Shown here piece by piece: positions 1 through 8,343 of a stretch of DNA of 64,000 nt. The translations under genes were made by a program, and so were the position numbers. The stretch comes from DASQHW01 sp038238245. GTDB taxonomy: Bacteria > Actinomycetota > Acidimicrobiia > IMCC26256 > PALSA-610. The notes below the pieces were generated by a model, which worked only from the letters and a program-made list of their open reading frames with translations, was not told where the DNA came from and did not search any database. The stretch covers positions 62,001 to 126,000 of the forward strand of contig JBBRXX010000008.1 in NCBI GenBank assembly GCA_038238245.1. The letters are read 5' to 3'. Each line of letters opens with the position of its first letter. Position 1 is the first letter of the stretch.

Positions 1-336
1 CCCGGTGTCCCACACGCGCATCGAGCCGCCGCCGTACTCGCCCTTGGGGATGTCGCCCTCGAACGTGAGGTACTCCATCGGATGGTCCTCGGTGCGCACC
101 GCGAGATGATTGCGCTTCGGGTCGCTCGGAATGCCCTTCGGGACGGCCCAGGACGCGAGCACGCCGTCGCGTTCGAGACGGAGATCCCAGTGCAGCGCTC
201 GCGCGTGGTGCTCCTGCACGACGAAACGAGGGAGAGTCTTCTTGCGCGTTGCACGTGCTTTGCGTGCGGGCGGCTCCGGTGTGGCCGCGAAGTCGCGCTT
301 GCGCTCGTACTCCTCGAGGTTGCGCTTCTCTCCCAC
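1..336 (-). CDS. LigD-type 3'-phosphoesterase domain protein (partial, N-terminal part)
   Basis: The 112 N-terminal residues run off the left edge. The opening EEYERKRDF followed by TPEP is the usual start of the LigD phosphoesterase (PE) module. FVVQEHHARALHWDLRLE carries the His/His/Asp metal cluster that family members use to trim 3'-phosphates and ribonucleotides before end-joining ligation. WAVPKG and EGxIPxGEYG-type sequence follow. The GTG at 336 is chosen because no ATG lies in frame and the module begins there. The gene is divergent from the SRPBCC gene across 39 bp. Whether this is a stand-alone PE protein or the start of a longer LigD cannot be seen. Confidence 0.85.
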   Translation of the reverse strand, partial: MGEKRNLEEYERKRDFAATPEPPARKARATRKKTLPRFVVQEHHARALHWDLRLERDGVLASWAVPKGIPSDPKRNHLAVRTEDHPMEYLTFEGDIPKGEYGGGSMRVWDTG

Positions 337-375
337 TGTGCGTGCAACGTACCCGCGACGGGTATTCCCGACGCC

Positions 376-825
376 ATGGCCCGCAACGAGATCGTGATCG
401 ACGCACCGCCCGAGCAGGTGTACGAAGTGCTGCTGGACCCCAGTGCGTACCCGAAGTGGGTGGTCGGCGCGAAGGAGCTGCGAGGGGTCGACCGCAAGTG
501 GCCGCGCACCGGCGCTCGCTTCCACCACACGATCGGCGTGGGCGCGGCGACACTGGACGACTCCACGAAGCTCCTCGAGAAGAAGGCGAACCGCCGGGTC
601 GTCCTGGAAGTGCGCATCCGGCCCGTGGGGGTCGGCAAGGTCGCGATCGACCTGAAGCCGAAGCGGCGCGGACGCAAGACCAAGGTCGTGATGACCGAGG
701 ATCTCACGCGGGGGCCCGCGTCTTGGGTCCGACGGCCGATCAGGTCGGCCGCCATCTCCGCCCGCAATGCCGTTTCGTTGCGACGGCTCCGTCGCCTCGT
801 AGCATCGCGTGTCGGGAGCCGCTGA
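376..825 (+). CDS. SRPBCC (START-like/polyketide cyclase) family protein
   Basis: This 149-residue protein begins MARNEIVIDAPPEQVYEVLLD, the first strand and helix of the SRPBCC helix-grip fold that forms a hydrophobic ligand pocket. WVVGAKELRGVD and the strand GARFHHTIGVG also fit the family. The C-terminus is Arg-rich (RRLRRLVASR). An in-frame extension upstream lacks family character, so the ATG at 376 is preferred. A TATTCC hexamer lies 7 nt before it, close to the leaderless promoters seen elsewhere in this window. Ligand and role are unknown. The next gene begins 24 bp downstream, so the two may be co-transcribed. Confidence 0.8.
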   Translation: MARNEIVIDAPPEQVYEVLLDPSAYPKWVVGAKELRGVDRKWPRTGARFHHTIGVGAATLDDSTKLLEKKANRRVVLEVRIRPVGVGKVAIDLKPKRRGRKTKVVMTEDLTRGPASWVRRPIRSAAISARNAVSLRRLRRLVASRVGSR

Positions 826-849
826 GCCGTCATCTCTGCGGAATCACAC

Positions 850-2427
850 ATGCCGGACGCGATCGTCATCGGTGCAGGACCGAACGGTCTCGTTGCCGCG
901 AACTTGCTGGCCGACCGCGGTTGGGACGTCCTGGTGTGCGAGGCCGCGCCGACGCCGGGCGGTGCCGTCCGCTCCGCCGAGCTGATCGAGCCGGGTTACG
1001 TCAACGACGTGTTCAGCGCGTTCTATCCACTCGCCGCCGCGTCTCCGGTGATCAGGCGACTCGGCCTCGAGCAGTACGGCTTGCGCTGGTGCCGGGCGCC
1101 CCTCGTGCTCGCGCATCCTGCACCGGACGGCTCGTGTCCGGTCATCTCCATGGATCTCGACGAAACGGCGGCCTCGCTGGACGCGTTCCATCCCGGCGAC
1201 GGCGAAGCGTGGCGCCAGCTGTTCGCCCGCTGGCGACGAATGCGAAGTGGTCTGCTCGACGGGCTGTTCACGCCGATCCCGCCGCTGCGTGCGACCGCGA
1301 AGCTCGCGCTCGCCACCCGGCGCGAGGGGCCGATCCGCTTCGCGCGTTTCGCCCTGCTCCCCGTGCAGCGGCTCGTCACCGAAGAGTTCGGCTCCGAACA
1401 GGCCCGCCGGCTGTTCGCGGGCTCGGCCCTGCACGCCGACCTCGCGCCCGGCGACGTGTTGAGCGGATTCTTCGGGTGGATCTTGTGCAGCCTCGGACAG
1501 GACATCGGCTGGCCGGTGCCGGAAGGTGGCGCCGGGCGTCTCACCGATGCGCTCGTGGCTCGCCTCTACGCGAAGGGTGGGCGACTGGAGTGCAACGCGC
1601 CCGTCGACAGCATCATCGTGCGCAACGGACGCGCGGTCGGCGTGCGGACGCAGGGCGCCGACATCGTTGCGACACGAGCCGTGCTCGCCGACGTCGACGC
1701 CCCGCGCCTTTTCCTCGACCTCGTCGGCAAGGAGCACATTCCCGCACGCGTGCGCGACGACCTGCGCCGCTTCACGTGGGACCAGTCGGTGTTCAAGGTC
1801 GACTGGACGCTGAACGGCGCCGTGCCGTGGACCGCACCGGAGGCGCGCCGGGCGGGCACCTTGCACCTTGTCGAGAGCGTGGACGCGCTCACCGAGTCGC
1901 GCGCACAGATCGCACGCGGGCTGATTCCGGACCGTCCGTTCTTGCTCGTGGGCCAGCAGTCGATGACGGACCCGACTCGCGCGCCTGCGGGAGGCGAGAC
2001 CCTGTGGGCGTACATTCACCTGCCCCGCGAGATCAAGGGCGATGCCGCCGGCGAGCTCCCCGACGTGCTGGACGGGGACGCGAAGGAACGGCTCGCGGAC
2101 CGTGTACAGGCCCGTATCGAACAGCTCGCGCCGGGATTCGGCGCGACGATCCGGGGTCGGCACGTGATGGCGCCGGCCGACCTGCAACATCGCGATCCCA
2201 ACCTCGTCGGCGGCGCGATCGGCGGCGGGACCGCGCAGCTGTACCAACAGCTCGTGTTCCGGCCCACGCCCGGTTTCGGGCGCCCGGAGACGCCGGTCCG
2301 CGGTTTGTACCTGGCGTCGGCGAGCGCCCATCCCGGCGGCGGGGTGCACGGCGCGTGCGGCTCGAACGCGGCCCGGGCGGCGCTTGCCCACGACCGTGTG
2401 CGCAGGGTCGCGCGCCGCGCGCATTGA
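850..2427 (+). CDS. FAD-dependent phytoene desaturase-like (CrtI-type) oxidoreductase
   Basis: The 525-residue protein starts with the dinucleotide-binding motif IVIGAGPNGLVAANLLADRG, then an acidic strand end (VCEAAPTPGGAVRSAE) typical of the CrtI/amine-oxidase superfamily. The C-terminal FAD motif is GLYLASASAHPGGGVHGACG. These proteins desaturate, isomerise or saturate polyenes and related lipids with FAD. No phytoene synthase or other carotenoid gene is near, so the substrate is unknown and a carotenoid role is not supported by context. Length matches the family. It may share a transcript with the upstream SRPBCC gene. Confidence 0.85.
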   Translation: MPDAIVIGAGPNGLVAANLLADRGWDVLVCEAAPTPGGAVRSAELIEPGYVNDVFSAFYPLAAASPVIRRLGLEQYGLRWCRAPLVLAHPAPDGSCPVISMDLDETAASLDAFHPGDGEAWRQLFARWRRMRSGLLDGLFTPIPPLRATAKLALATRREGPIRFARFALLPVQRLVTEEFGSEQARRLFAGSALHADLAPGDVLSGFFGWILCSLGQDIGWPVPEGGAGRLTDALVARLYAKGGRLECNAPVDSIIVRNGRAVGVRTQGADIVATRAVLADVDAPRLFLDLVGKEHIPARVRDDLRRFTWDQSVFKVDWTLNGAVPWTAPEARRAGTLHLVESVDALTESRAQIARGLIPDRPFLLVGQQSMTDPTRAPAGGETLWAYIHLPREIKGDAAGELPDVLDGDAKERLADRVQARIEQLAPGFGATIRGRHVMAPADLQHRDPNLVGGAIGGGTAQLYQQLVFRPTPGFGRPETPVRGLYLASASAHPGGGVHGACGSNAARAALAHDRVRRVARRAH

Positions 2428-2439
2428 GCGATCGCGGCG

Positions 2440-2506
2440 AAAAAAGAAGAGGCACCGGAGGGAACGCCGAGGCCGGGCGGCGATCCTCGGCGTTCCCGAA
2501 CCGGTG
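2440..2506 (-). terminator. Hairpin terminator between convergent genes
   Basis: A perfect 12-bp stem (2461-2472 with 2485-2496, 12-nt loop) is extended by CACCGG/CCGGTG at 2453-2458 and 2501-2506. On the minus strand it is followed by a T-rich tract (2440-2450), as expected of an intrinsic terminator. It lies about 135 nt beyond the stop of the minus-strand lipoprotein gene and 25-80 nt beyond the stop of the plus-strand oxidoreductase, so it could serve both. Confidence 0.65.
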
Positions 2507-2639
2507 CTGCAGGGGGACCGAGCACGCCGTGCGGGGGGCGGCGTCTCGGACCCAACCCCTCGCTACCCGACGGCCGAGAGCAACAAACACACGCGACAAG
2601 AAATTTCTGGGACGCGTTTCCGCGCGCGGTCGGCGCGCG

Positions 2640-4025
2640 TCAGCCCACCGTCGCGACGAGCGGCACGGCCACCTGATCGGCGTGTCGTTGCGCGTCGGAT
2701 CGTGAACGTCCGGGCGTCTCGTAGAACATCGTGCGGGTACCGCGGAGGTTCGATGCGGGGCCGAGGTGGGGGTCGGTGTTCGGCAATGTCCCGTTGATCC
2801 AGAATCCACTCGACCCCAGTGCTTTCGCGTCGCCGGTGCACTGCGTGATCGGGTTCACGGCGTTGTCCTCGTAGTACAGCCTGGTGCTCGGGGCGGGTGA
2901 CACGTTGGTCGCCAGGGACCACACGTGGGTGAGCGCGCCTTGCGGCCCGTCGACCTTTTCCCACGACGGCGCCGCGGCCTGCACGGTGTCCGGGCTCCCG
3001 TCGATCGGCACCGGCGTGAGGTTGTGGTCGTTCGAATACTGCATCGACTCGGCCGCGTCGCTGTAGTCGAAGAAGTCGACTGGTCCCGGGACCGAGTGCA
3101 CGCGGAGGTCGGTGATGCTGTCCTCGCGCTGTGCGTAGAAGATCTGGGTACGCTCGGTGTACGGCCCGCTGTTGGCGCCGACGTAGCTGCGGATGGCACG
3201 AACCGGTCCGTTGATGTTCGCGATGAACGCTCCCTCCGCGCCGTCGAAGGTGTCTTCGCTCCTTCCGCAACTCCCGGGACCGAGGAGCTCCTTGTGGCGG
3301 TCGAGAATGTCGGCTCCGTTCGCCCCGCTCGCGCTGATCGTCAGGCCGTCCTCCAGCCACCGGTCGTGGAAGGTGCGTGTGTAGAAGCTCGTCGTCACCT
3401 TTGACGACTCCGGATTCGGCCCGACGTCGCGCTCGTAGGTCGTCTTGTACGCGCCCGACGTCAGCACGAAGTCGTACTGCACGTACCGGCGACCTGCCGA
3501 CGGGTCGAGGCTGGTTCCGGAGCGGCGGAAGAGGTACGTGTACGCGACGTGTGCATTGCGGGGGTCGGTCACCTTCAGCCGAACGCCGCTGGCGTGCACG
3601 ACACCGGACGGCTCGGCACCGGCCGGAGCCGCGCCACCCGCGTCGGCGGCCATGAACGCGATCTCGTCGGCGGGACCGAGCACGCCATTGCCCGCGCCCG
3701 TCCAGGTGCCCGGGTCGGCGTACACGTTCACGTTCACGGGGTTCGAGGTGTTCGCCGGCTTGTCGTAGACCGTGTTGAGCTCGACGGTCTTGCGCTCGTC
3801 GACCTGCACCGGGAACTGCACCCACTTGCCGCCCGCGTGCCTGAACGCGACGACGTCGCCGACGGGCACGTTGGCGAGCGCCGGTACCTGCGCGCCCGTG
3901 AGCACGACCGGGTCGGTCTGGCGATCCGCGAGCTGCGCAGGCGCAGTCGGCGGCGGGACGACGCACGCACTCATCACCAGTGCGAAAGCCGCGGGCGCGA
4001 GGAGCAGGCGAGCGCGGCGACGCAT
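2640..4025 (-). CDS. Secreted lipoprotein of unknown function
   Basis: This 461-residue protein has a clear lipoprotein signal: basic MRRRAR, a hydrophobic stretch and the lipobox VMSAC. A Pro/Thr-rich tether follows. The mature part is rich in Gly, Asp, Asn and Ser with alternating beta-type sequence. I do not recognise the family. VPVGDVVAFRHAGGKWVQFPVQVDER near the N-terminus and YYEDNAVNPITQCTGDAKALGSS-like sequence near the C-terminus could serve as search anchors. It probably sits on the outer face of the membrane. On the minus strand a GATACT box lies 7 nt before the ATG, consistent with a leaderless message. Confidence 0.7.
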   Translation of the reverse strand: MRRRARLLLAPAAFALVMSACVVPPPTAPAQLADRQTDPVVLTGAQVPALANVPVGDVVAFRHAGGKWVQFPVQVDERKTVELNTVYDKPANTSNPVNVNVYADPGTWTGAGNGVLGPADEIAFMAADAGGAAPAGAEPSGVVHASGVRLKVTDPRNAHVAYTYLFRRSGTSLDPSAGRRYVQYDFVLTSGAYKTTYERDVGPNPESSKVTTSFYTRTFHDRWLEDGLTISASGANGADILDRHKELLGPGSCGRSEDTFDGAEGAFIANINGPVRAIRSYVGANSGPYTERTQIFYAQREDSITDLRVHSVPGPVDFFDYSDAAESMQYSNDHNLTPVPIDGSPDTVQAAAPSWEKVDGPQGALTHVWSLATNVSPAPSTRLYYEDNAVNPITQCTGDAKALGSSGFWINGTLPNTDPHLGPASNLRGTRTMFYETPGRSRSDAQRHADQVAVPLVATVG

Positions 4026-4057
4026 GACGGTGAGTATCCCAGGCCCAAAATCCCTAC

Positions 4058-4086
4058 TGGACTCGTCGGGATTCGGGTCCTACGGT
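4058..4086 (+). promoter_or_regulatory. Candidate promoter of metY
   Basis: TGGACT (4058-4063) and TACGGT (4081-4086) are separated by exactly 17 bp, a good spacing for a housekeeping sigma factor (-35 matches 4 of 6; -10 fits TANNNT). It lies in the 100-bp gap between the divergent lipoprotein gene and metY. No SAM-riboswitch-like structure was recognised in this short leader. Confidence 0.4.
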
Positions 4087-4125
4087 GGCGGACGCCCGCA
4101 CTTCCCCTGCAAAAGGATGCGAAGC

Positions 4126-5430
4126 ATGTCGAACGATGCTTGGGGTCTCGAGACCCGCCTGGTCCACGCCGGCGCCGAGCCGGACCCCGCGACAGGTGCA
4201 CGCGTCACGCCCATCTACCAGACGACCTCCTTCGTGTTCCGGGACACCGCGCACGCGGCGGCCCTGTTCGGGCTGGAAGAGCTCGGCATGATCTATTCGC
4301 GGATCATGAACCCCACCCAGGACGCGTTCGAGCAGCGCATGACCGCGCTCGAAGGTGGTGTGGGCGCGCTGGCCACGGCCAGCGGACAGGCCGCGCAGAC
4401 CATCGCGCTGCTGAACCTCGCCGAGAACGGTGGCCACATCGTCTCGAGCGCGTCGTTGTACGGCGGCACGTACAACCAGCTGCACTACACGTTCCCGAAG
4501 CTCGGCGTCGAAGTCTCGTTCATCGACGATCCCGACGACCTGGACGCGTGGCGGAAGGCGATCAGGCCCAATACCAAGGCGTTCTACGGTGAGAGCATCG
4601 GCAACCCGAAGGGCGACATCTTCGACTTCGAAGGTGTGTCGAAGGTCGCGCACGACAACAAGATCCCCCTGGTCATCGACAACACGCTCGCGAGTCCCGC
4701 GTTGCTCCAACCGATGCGCTACGGCACCGATGTCGTCGTGCACAGCGCGACGAAGTTCATCGGGGGTCACGGCACATCGATCGGCGGCGTGATCGTCGAC
4801 AGCGGCAAGTTCGACTATCCGGGCAGTGGCCGGTTCCCGGGCTTCACCGAGCCCGACCCGAGCTACCACGGCCTGGTCTTTGCGGAGCTGCCGCCCGAGT
4901 TGCGGCCGGCGATGTACGTCTTGAAGTGCCGGTTGCAGTACCAGCGCGACCTGGGCGCGGCGATCTCGCCGTTCAACAGTTTCCTGTTCCTCCAGGGTCT
5001 ACAGACACTCAGTCTCCGCATGGCGCGACACTCCGAGAACGCGCTCGCGGTGGCGAAGTGGCTCGAGGGTCGCGACGAGGTCGCGTGGGTGTCGTACCCC
5101 GGGTTGAAATCGAGCAAGTGGTACGACCGCGCGCAGAAGTACCTGCCGAACGGTCAGGGCGCGATCATCGCGTTCGAGCTCAAGGGTGGGGTCGACGCCG
5201 GTCGCAACTTCATCGACAGCCTCGAGCTCTTCAGTCATCTCGCGAATGTCGGGGACGTGCGCAGCCTCGCCATCCATCCCGCGAGCACGACACACAGCCA
5301 GCTCGAGTTGAACGAGCAGGCGACCACGGGGGTGACGCCCGGTCTCGTGCGACTGTCGGTCGGCATCGAGACCATCGACGACATCCTCGCCGACCTCGAC
5401 GCCGGGCTCCGCGCCGCCAAGTCGTCCTGA
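4126..5430 (+). CDS. metY: O-acetylhomoserine sulfhydrylase / homocysteine synthase
   Basis: The 434-residue Cys/Met-metabolism PLP enzyme condenses O-acetylhomoserine with sulfide to give homocysteine. It begins WGLETRLVHAGAEPDPATGAR followed by PIYQTTSFVF, and IYSRIMNPTQ is the family signature. The PLP lysine lies in VVVHSATKFIGGHGTSIGG. GDVRSLAIHPASTTHSQL near the C-terminus is typical of the MetY branch rather than cystathionine gamma-synthase. The start at 4126 is preferred to the in-frame ATG at 4117 because AAGGA (4113-4117) lies at the right distance. metX follows after 28 bp, so acyl donor and acceptor enzymes are co-transcribed. Confidence 0.93.
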   Translation: MSNDAWGLETRLVHAGAEPDPATGARVTPIYQTTSFVFRDTAHAAALFGLEELGMIYSRIMNPTQDAFEQRMTALEGGVGALATASGQAAQTIALLNLAENGGHIVSSASLYGGTYNQLHYTFPKLGVEVSFIDDPDDLDAWRKAIRPNTKAFYGESIGNPKGDIFDFEGVSKVAHDNKIPLVIDNTLASPALLQPMRYGTDVVVHSATKFIGGHGTSIGGVIVDSGKFDYPGSGRFPGFTEPDPSYHGLVFAELPPELRPAMYVLKCRLQYQRDLGAAISPFNSFLFLQGLQTLSLRMARHSENALAVAKWLEGRDEVAWVSYPGLKSSKWYDRAQKYLPNGQGAIIAFELKGGVDAGRNFIDSLELFSHLANVGDVRSLAIHPASTTHSQLELNEQATTGVTPGLVRLSVGIETIDDILADLDAGLRAAKSS

Positions 5431-5458
5431 CCGTGTGCGCGCGTGACCCGGTGACCAC

Positions 5459-6598
5459 GTGACCGAAGAGGAGCCGATTCCCGTCACCGGTGCGTGGCGC
5501 CCCGGCGACCCGCCGGGCCGCCGGCAGTTCGTGACGCTGTTCGAGGACCGTCCGTGCGCGTTGCGCGCCGGCGCGACCTTGTCGCCGGTCACGGTCGCGT
5601 ACGAGACCTGGGGAACGCTCTCACCCGCGCGCGACAACGCGGTGCTCCTGTGCCACGCGCTCACGGGCGACAGTCACGCCGCGGGTCCGGTCGAGCCCGG
5701 CCACGCCGCGCTCGGCTGGTGGAACGCGTTGATCGGTGCCGGCCGGGGGATCGACACCGATCGGTTCTTCGTCGTGTGCCCGAACGTGCTCGGCGGTTGT
5801 CAGGGCACCACCGGGCCGTCGTCGCTCGATCCCTCGACGGGCCGGCCGTACGGCTCGCGCTTTCCGGTCGTCACGATCCGCGATCAGGTCGACGTGGAGG
5901 CCGCGCTCACCGACGCGCTCGGCATCGAGCAGTGGGCCGCAGTGATCGGCGGCTCGATGGGCGGCCAGCGCGCGCTCGAATGGATCGTGAAGTACCCGCA
6001 CCGCGCCCCGCGCGCCGTCGTCATCGCCTGCGGCGCGGCAGCGACGGCCGAGGAGATCGCGTTGTGCTCGTTGCAGATCCGGGCGATCGAAGCCGATCCC
6101 CACTTCCACGGTGGTGACTACTACGACCTCGTGGAAGGTCCCTGGCGCGGGATGTCGATCGCGCGCGGCATCGGTCAGGTCAGTTATCGCGCCGAGCTCG
6201 AATTCCAGCAGCGGTTCAACCGCGGGCACCAGAACGACGAGCACCCGTTCGAAGGCGGGCTCTACACCGTCGAGTCGTATCTCGAGTACCACGGCGACAA
6301 GCTGGCGCGACGCTTCGACGCCAACAGCTACATCGCCTTGTCGCGGGCGATGAACCACCACGACATCGGACGTGGGCGCGGTGGTGTGGCCGAGGCCCTC
6401 GGACGCGTGAACGCCGACGTGACCATCGCGGGAATCTCGAGCGATCGGCTGTATCCGCTGCGTCTGCAGCACGAGCTCGCCGACCTCATCCCGCGCAACA
6501 AAGGCGTGGAAGTCGTGCACTCGATTGCCGGACACGACGGCTTCCTCACCGAGCACGAAACCGTCGGCGAAATCATCGCGGGCGCGCTCAACGCATAG
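5459..6598 (+). CDS. metX: Homoserine O-acetyltransferase
   Basis: This 379-residue alpha/beta-hydrolase-fold enzyme transfers acetyl from acetyl-CoA to homoserine, making the substrate for the preceding metY product. Visible motifs are the oxyanion region LLCHALTGDSHAAG, NVLGGCQGTTGPSS, the nucleophile elbow GGSMGGQRALEW, the acid in GISSDRLYPLRLQHELAD, and the catalytic His in AGHDGFLTEHE. Length and start (GTG, MTEEEPIPVTGAWRPGD) match actinobacterial MetX. The motifs cannot fully exclude succinyl-CoA use, but pairing with metY favours acetyl. It ends 24 bp from a convergent gene. Confidence 0.93.
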   Translation: MTEEEPIPVTGAWRPGDPPGRRQFVTLFEDRPCALRAGATLSPVTVAYETWGTLSPARDNAVLLCHALTGDSHAAGPVEPGHAALGWWNALIGAGRGIDTDRFFVVCPNVLGGCQGTTGPSSLDPSTGRPYGSRFPVVTIRDQVDVEAALTDALGIEQWAAVIGGSMGGQRALEWIVKYPHRAPRAVVIACGAAATAEEIALCSLQIRAIEADPHFHGGDYYDLVEGPWRGMSIARGIGQVSYRAELEFQQRFNRGHQNDEHPFEGGLYTVESYLEYHGDKLARRFDANSYIALSRAMNHHDIGRGRGGVAEALGRVNADVTIAGISSDRLYPLRLQHELADLIPRNKGVEVVHSIAGHDGFLTEHETVGEIIAGALNA

Positions 6599-6622
6599 AC
6601 CTACGCAACTCGACGGCGAAGG

Positions 6623-7339
6623 TCACGCAGGCTTCACGCCCACGGTGATCGTGGCCGTGTAGCCGTCGCCCTTCGGCTTCAGGTCGACGATCGCCTGCGC
6701 GGCACCCGCGTCGCGGTAGATGCTGTCGTTCGCGTTCGGCGTGTCCGGCGCGCCCTTGACGCTGTATGGACGACGGGTGTACACCGCAGCGGTCTGGGCG
6801 TGGTCGAAGAAGAGCTGGCCGGTGTGCACGACGTTGCCGCCGTTGTGCACCTTCATGTGGATGTGCACGGCTCGGCCCTGATACCACCCGGGATATATCG
6901 TCTCGAAGGTCGCGCCGCCGTCTGCTGCCGTGAGCTGCGTGCCGCGCAGGAACTCGGTCCCGGATGACTGATCGAATCCCGAGTACACACCGCCCGCGTC
7001 GCAATGCCAGATGTCGACGGCGGCGTCCTTGATCGCCTTGCACGTCGTTGCGTCGACGACGCTGACCGTCAACGCGAGCGGTGCGCCCTCGCGCCCCTCG
7101 GTGATGTCACTGCGGACCTTGTTGAGGTCGAGGTAGAACGGCCCTTCGGTCGCCTCGGGTGTGAGCACGCACCCCACCGGGGTGGCGTCGGTCGTCGTGG
7201 TCGGCGTGGTCGTGGCGGACGTCGACGACGTGGCGCGGGGCTTCGACGAGCTGCCGCACGCGCTCAGCACGGCGAGTGCTCCGGCGCCGCCGAGCAGGCC
7301 GAGTGCCGCGCGGCGGTCGATTCGGGGGTCGGGATGCAT
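6623..7339 (-). CDS. Intradiol ring-cleavage dioxygenase-like lipoprotein
   Basis: The 238-residue protein has an export signal with a Tat-like DRRAALG and the lipobox LSAC, a Thr/Ser linker, then an intradiol dioxygenase beta-sandwich. TPEATEGPFYLD is the usual entry motif. All four non-haem Fe(III) ligands are visible: Tyr in GGVYSGF, Tyr in YPGWYQG, and the two His in VHIHMKV. Classical intradiol enzymes open catechols in the cytoplasm. This one is predicted to be membrane-anchored outside, so the substrate may be an extracellular aromatic compound. A good AGGAGG site precedes the ATG. It lies 73 bp downstream of an SDR gene on the same strand. Confidence 0.88.
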   Translation of the reverse strand: MHPDPRIDRRAALGLLGGAGALAVLSACGSSSKPRATSSTSATTTPTTTTDATPVGCVLTPEATEGPFYLDLNKVRSDITEGREGAPLALTVSVVDATTCKAIKDAAVDIWHCDAGGVYSGFDQSSGTEFLRGTQLTAADGGATFETIYPGWYQGRAVHIHMKVHNGGNVVHTGQLFFDHAQTAAVYTRRPYSVKGAPDTPNANDSIYRDAGAAQAIVDLKPKGDGYTATITVGVKPA

Positions 7340-7412
7340 GAGCGAAGCCTCCTGTTGCTCACTGGGCGAACACTGTGGGTTGCGCGAGAGTCAGACCAGA
7401 TGGTCCGAGGCC

Positions 7413-8261
7413 TCACGGCGCGACCGGGCGATTGGTCCAACGATCGGGTCGCGACGCGGATCGGAACCATCCGCCCGCCGCGGCGGTGCCGCCGTCGGTC
7501 GGGATGGTGTGACCGGTGACGAACTCCGACAGGTCCGACGCGAGGAACAGCAGCACCCGAGCCTGGTCGTCGGGCACGCCCATCCGGCCGACCGGCACCC
7601 ACGTCGGCCACAGGTCGGTCTGGTCCGGTGGAACCCACCGCGAGTACGGCACCTGCAGCGTCTCGGTGACGTCGGGGCCGATGCCGTTGACGCGCACGCC
7701 GTGCCGCCCGACCTGCACCGCGAGGCAGCGCGTGAACTGCACGACGGCAGCCTTGAGCGCGCCGTACACGGGATCGGGTGGATAACCCCGCAGGCCCTCG
7801 ACGGACGACACGTTGATCACCGACCCCGTCCTTCGCTCGATCATCGCGGGCAGGAACGCGTGCGTCACCGAAAGGATGTGGCCGAAGTTGACGTCGTACA
7901 GCTCGTCCCAGAGACCGGGATCGCCGTCGACGAAGTCGCGCGCCGCGCGCACGTAGTGCCCGACGTTGTTGACGAGCACGTCGATGTGGCTGTGCGCATC
8001 GAGCACGCGGTCCCGGAGAGCGACCACCTGGCCGGGGTCGCGCACGTCAGTGACGACGAGCGTGGCCGCGCCGCCGTCGCCGCGGATGCCGTCGACGACG
8101 GCGTGCCCGCGTTCCTCGTCGATCTCGGCGACGACCACCCGCGCGCCGTGCGCGGCGAAGAGTCGGGCGGCGGCGGCACCGATGCCCCCTCCGCCGCCGG
8201 TGATCACCGCGACCCGATCCGAAAGCAGCGGCCCGACTCCGACCGCTGAACGTCCGCTCAT
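7413..8261 (-). CDS. SDR family NAD(P)-dependent oxidoreductase
   Basis: This 282-residue classical short-chain dehydrogenase has the cofactor motif VITGGGGGIGAAAARLF, the NNVG motif, the catalytic Ser in INVSS and YGALK as the YxxxK pair. The substrate is unknown; relatives oxidise or reduce alcohols, steroids or sugars. The start at 8261 (MSGRSAVGVG) is chosen over longer in-frame extensions because GAGGAGG lies just upstream. That ribosome site is inside one arm of a long inverted repeat (8265-8332). A CHRD gene lies upstream on the same strand. Confidence 0.85.
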   Translation of the reverse strand: MSGRSAVGVGPLLSDRVAVITGGGGGIGAAAARLFAAHGARVVVAEIDEERGHAVVDGIRGDGGAATLVVTDVRDPGQVVALRDRVLDAHSHIDVLVNNVGHYVRAARDFVDGDPGLWDELYDVNFGHILSVTHAFLPAMIERRTGSVINVSSVEGLRGYPPDPVYGALKAAVVQFTRCLAVQVGRHGVRVNGIGPDVTETLQVPYSRWVPPDQTDLWPTWVPVGRMGVPDDQARVLLFLASDLSEFVTGHTIPTDGGTAAAGGWFRSASRPDRWTNRPVAP

Positions 8262-8264
8262 TGC

Positions 8265-8332
8265 ACGACCTCCTCGAGCGCGTAGCCCGGACTCTCGCGC
8301 GACCCGGGATCCGACGCACTCGAGGAGGTCGT
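8265..8332 (-). promoter_or_regulatory. Long hairpin enclosing the ribosome binding site of the SDR gene
   Basis: ACGACCTCCTCGAG (8265-8278) and its exact complement CTCGAGGAGGTCGT (8319-8332) form a perfect 14-bp inverted repeat. A second CCCGG/CCGGG pair (8286-8290, 8304-8308) lies in the 40-nt loop. On the minus strand the 3' arm contains GAGGAGG and ends 3 nt before the SDR start codon, so folding would bury the ribosome site. The structure also lies 12 nt past the CHRD stop and could act as a terminator or mRNA stabiliser. There is no T-tract. Confidence 0.55.
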
Positions 8333-8343
8333 CGTTTCGATGC

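Noticed and set aside
2563..3966. Long open frames overlapping the lipoprotein gene in other phases
   Set aside because: Arg/Pro/Ala-rich shadow frames typical of GC-rich DNA; only the frame with a lipobox signal has protein-like features.
4025..4125. Possible SAM riboswitch in the metY leader
   Set aside because: The leader is only about 100 nt, shared with the divergent gene, and shows no SAM-riboswitch helices; a promoter pair explains it better.
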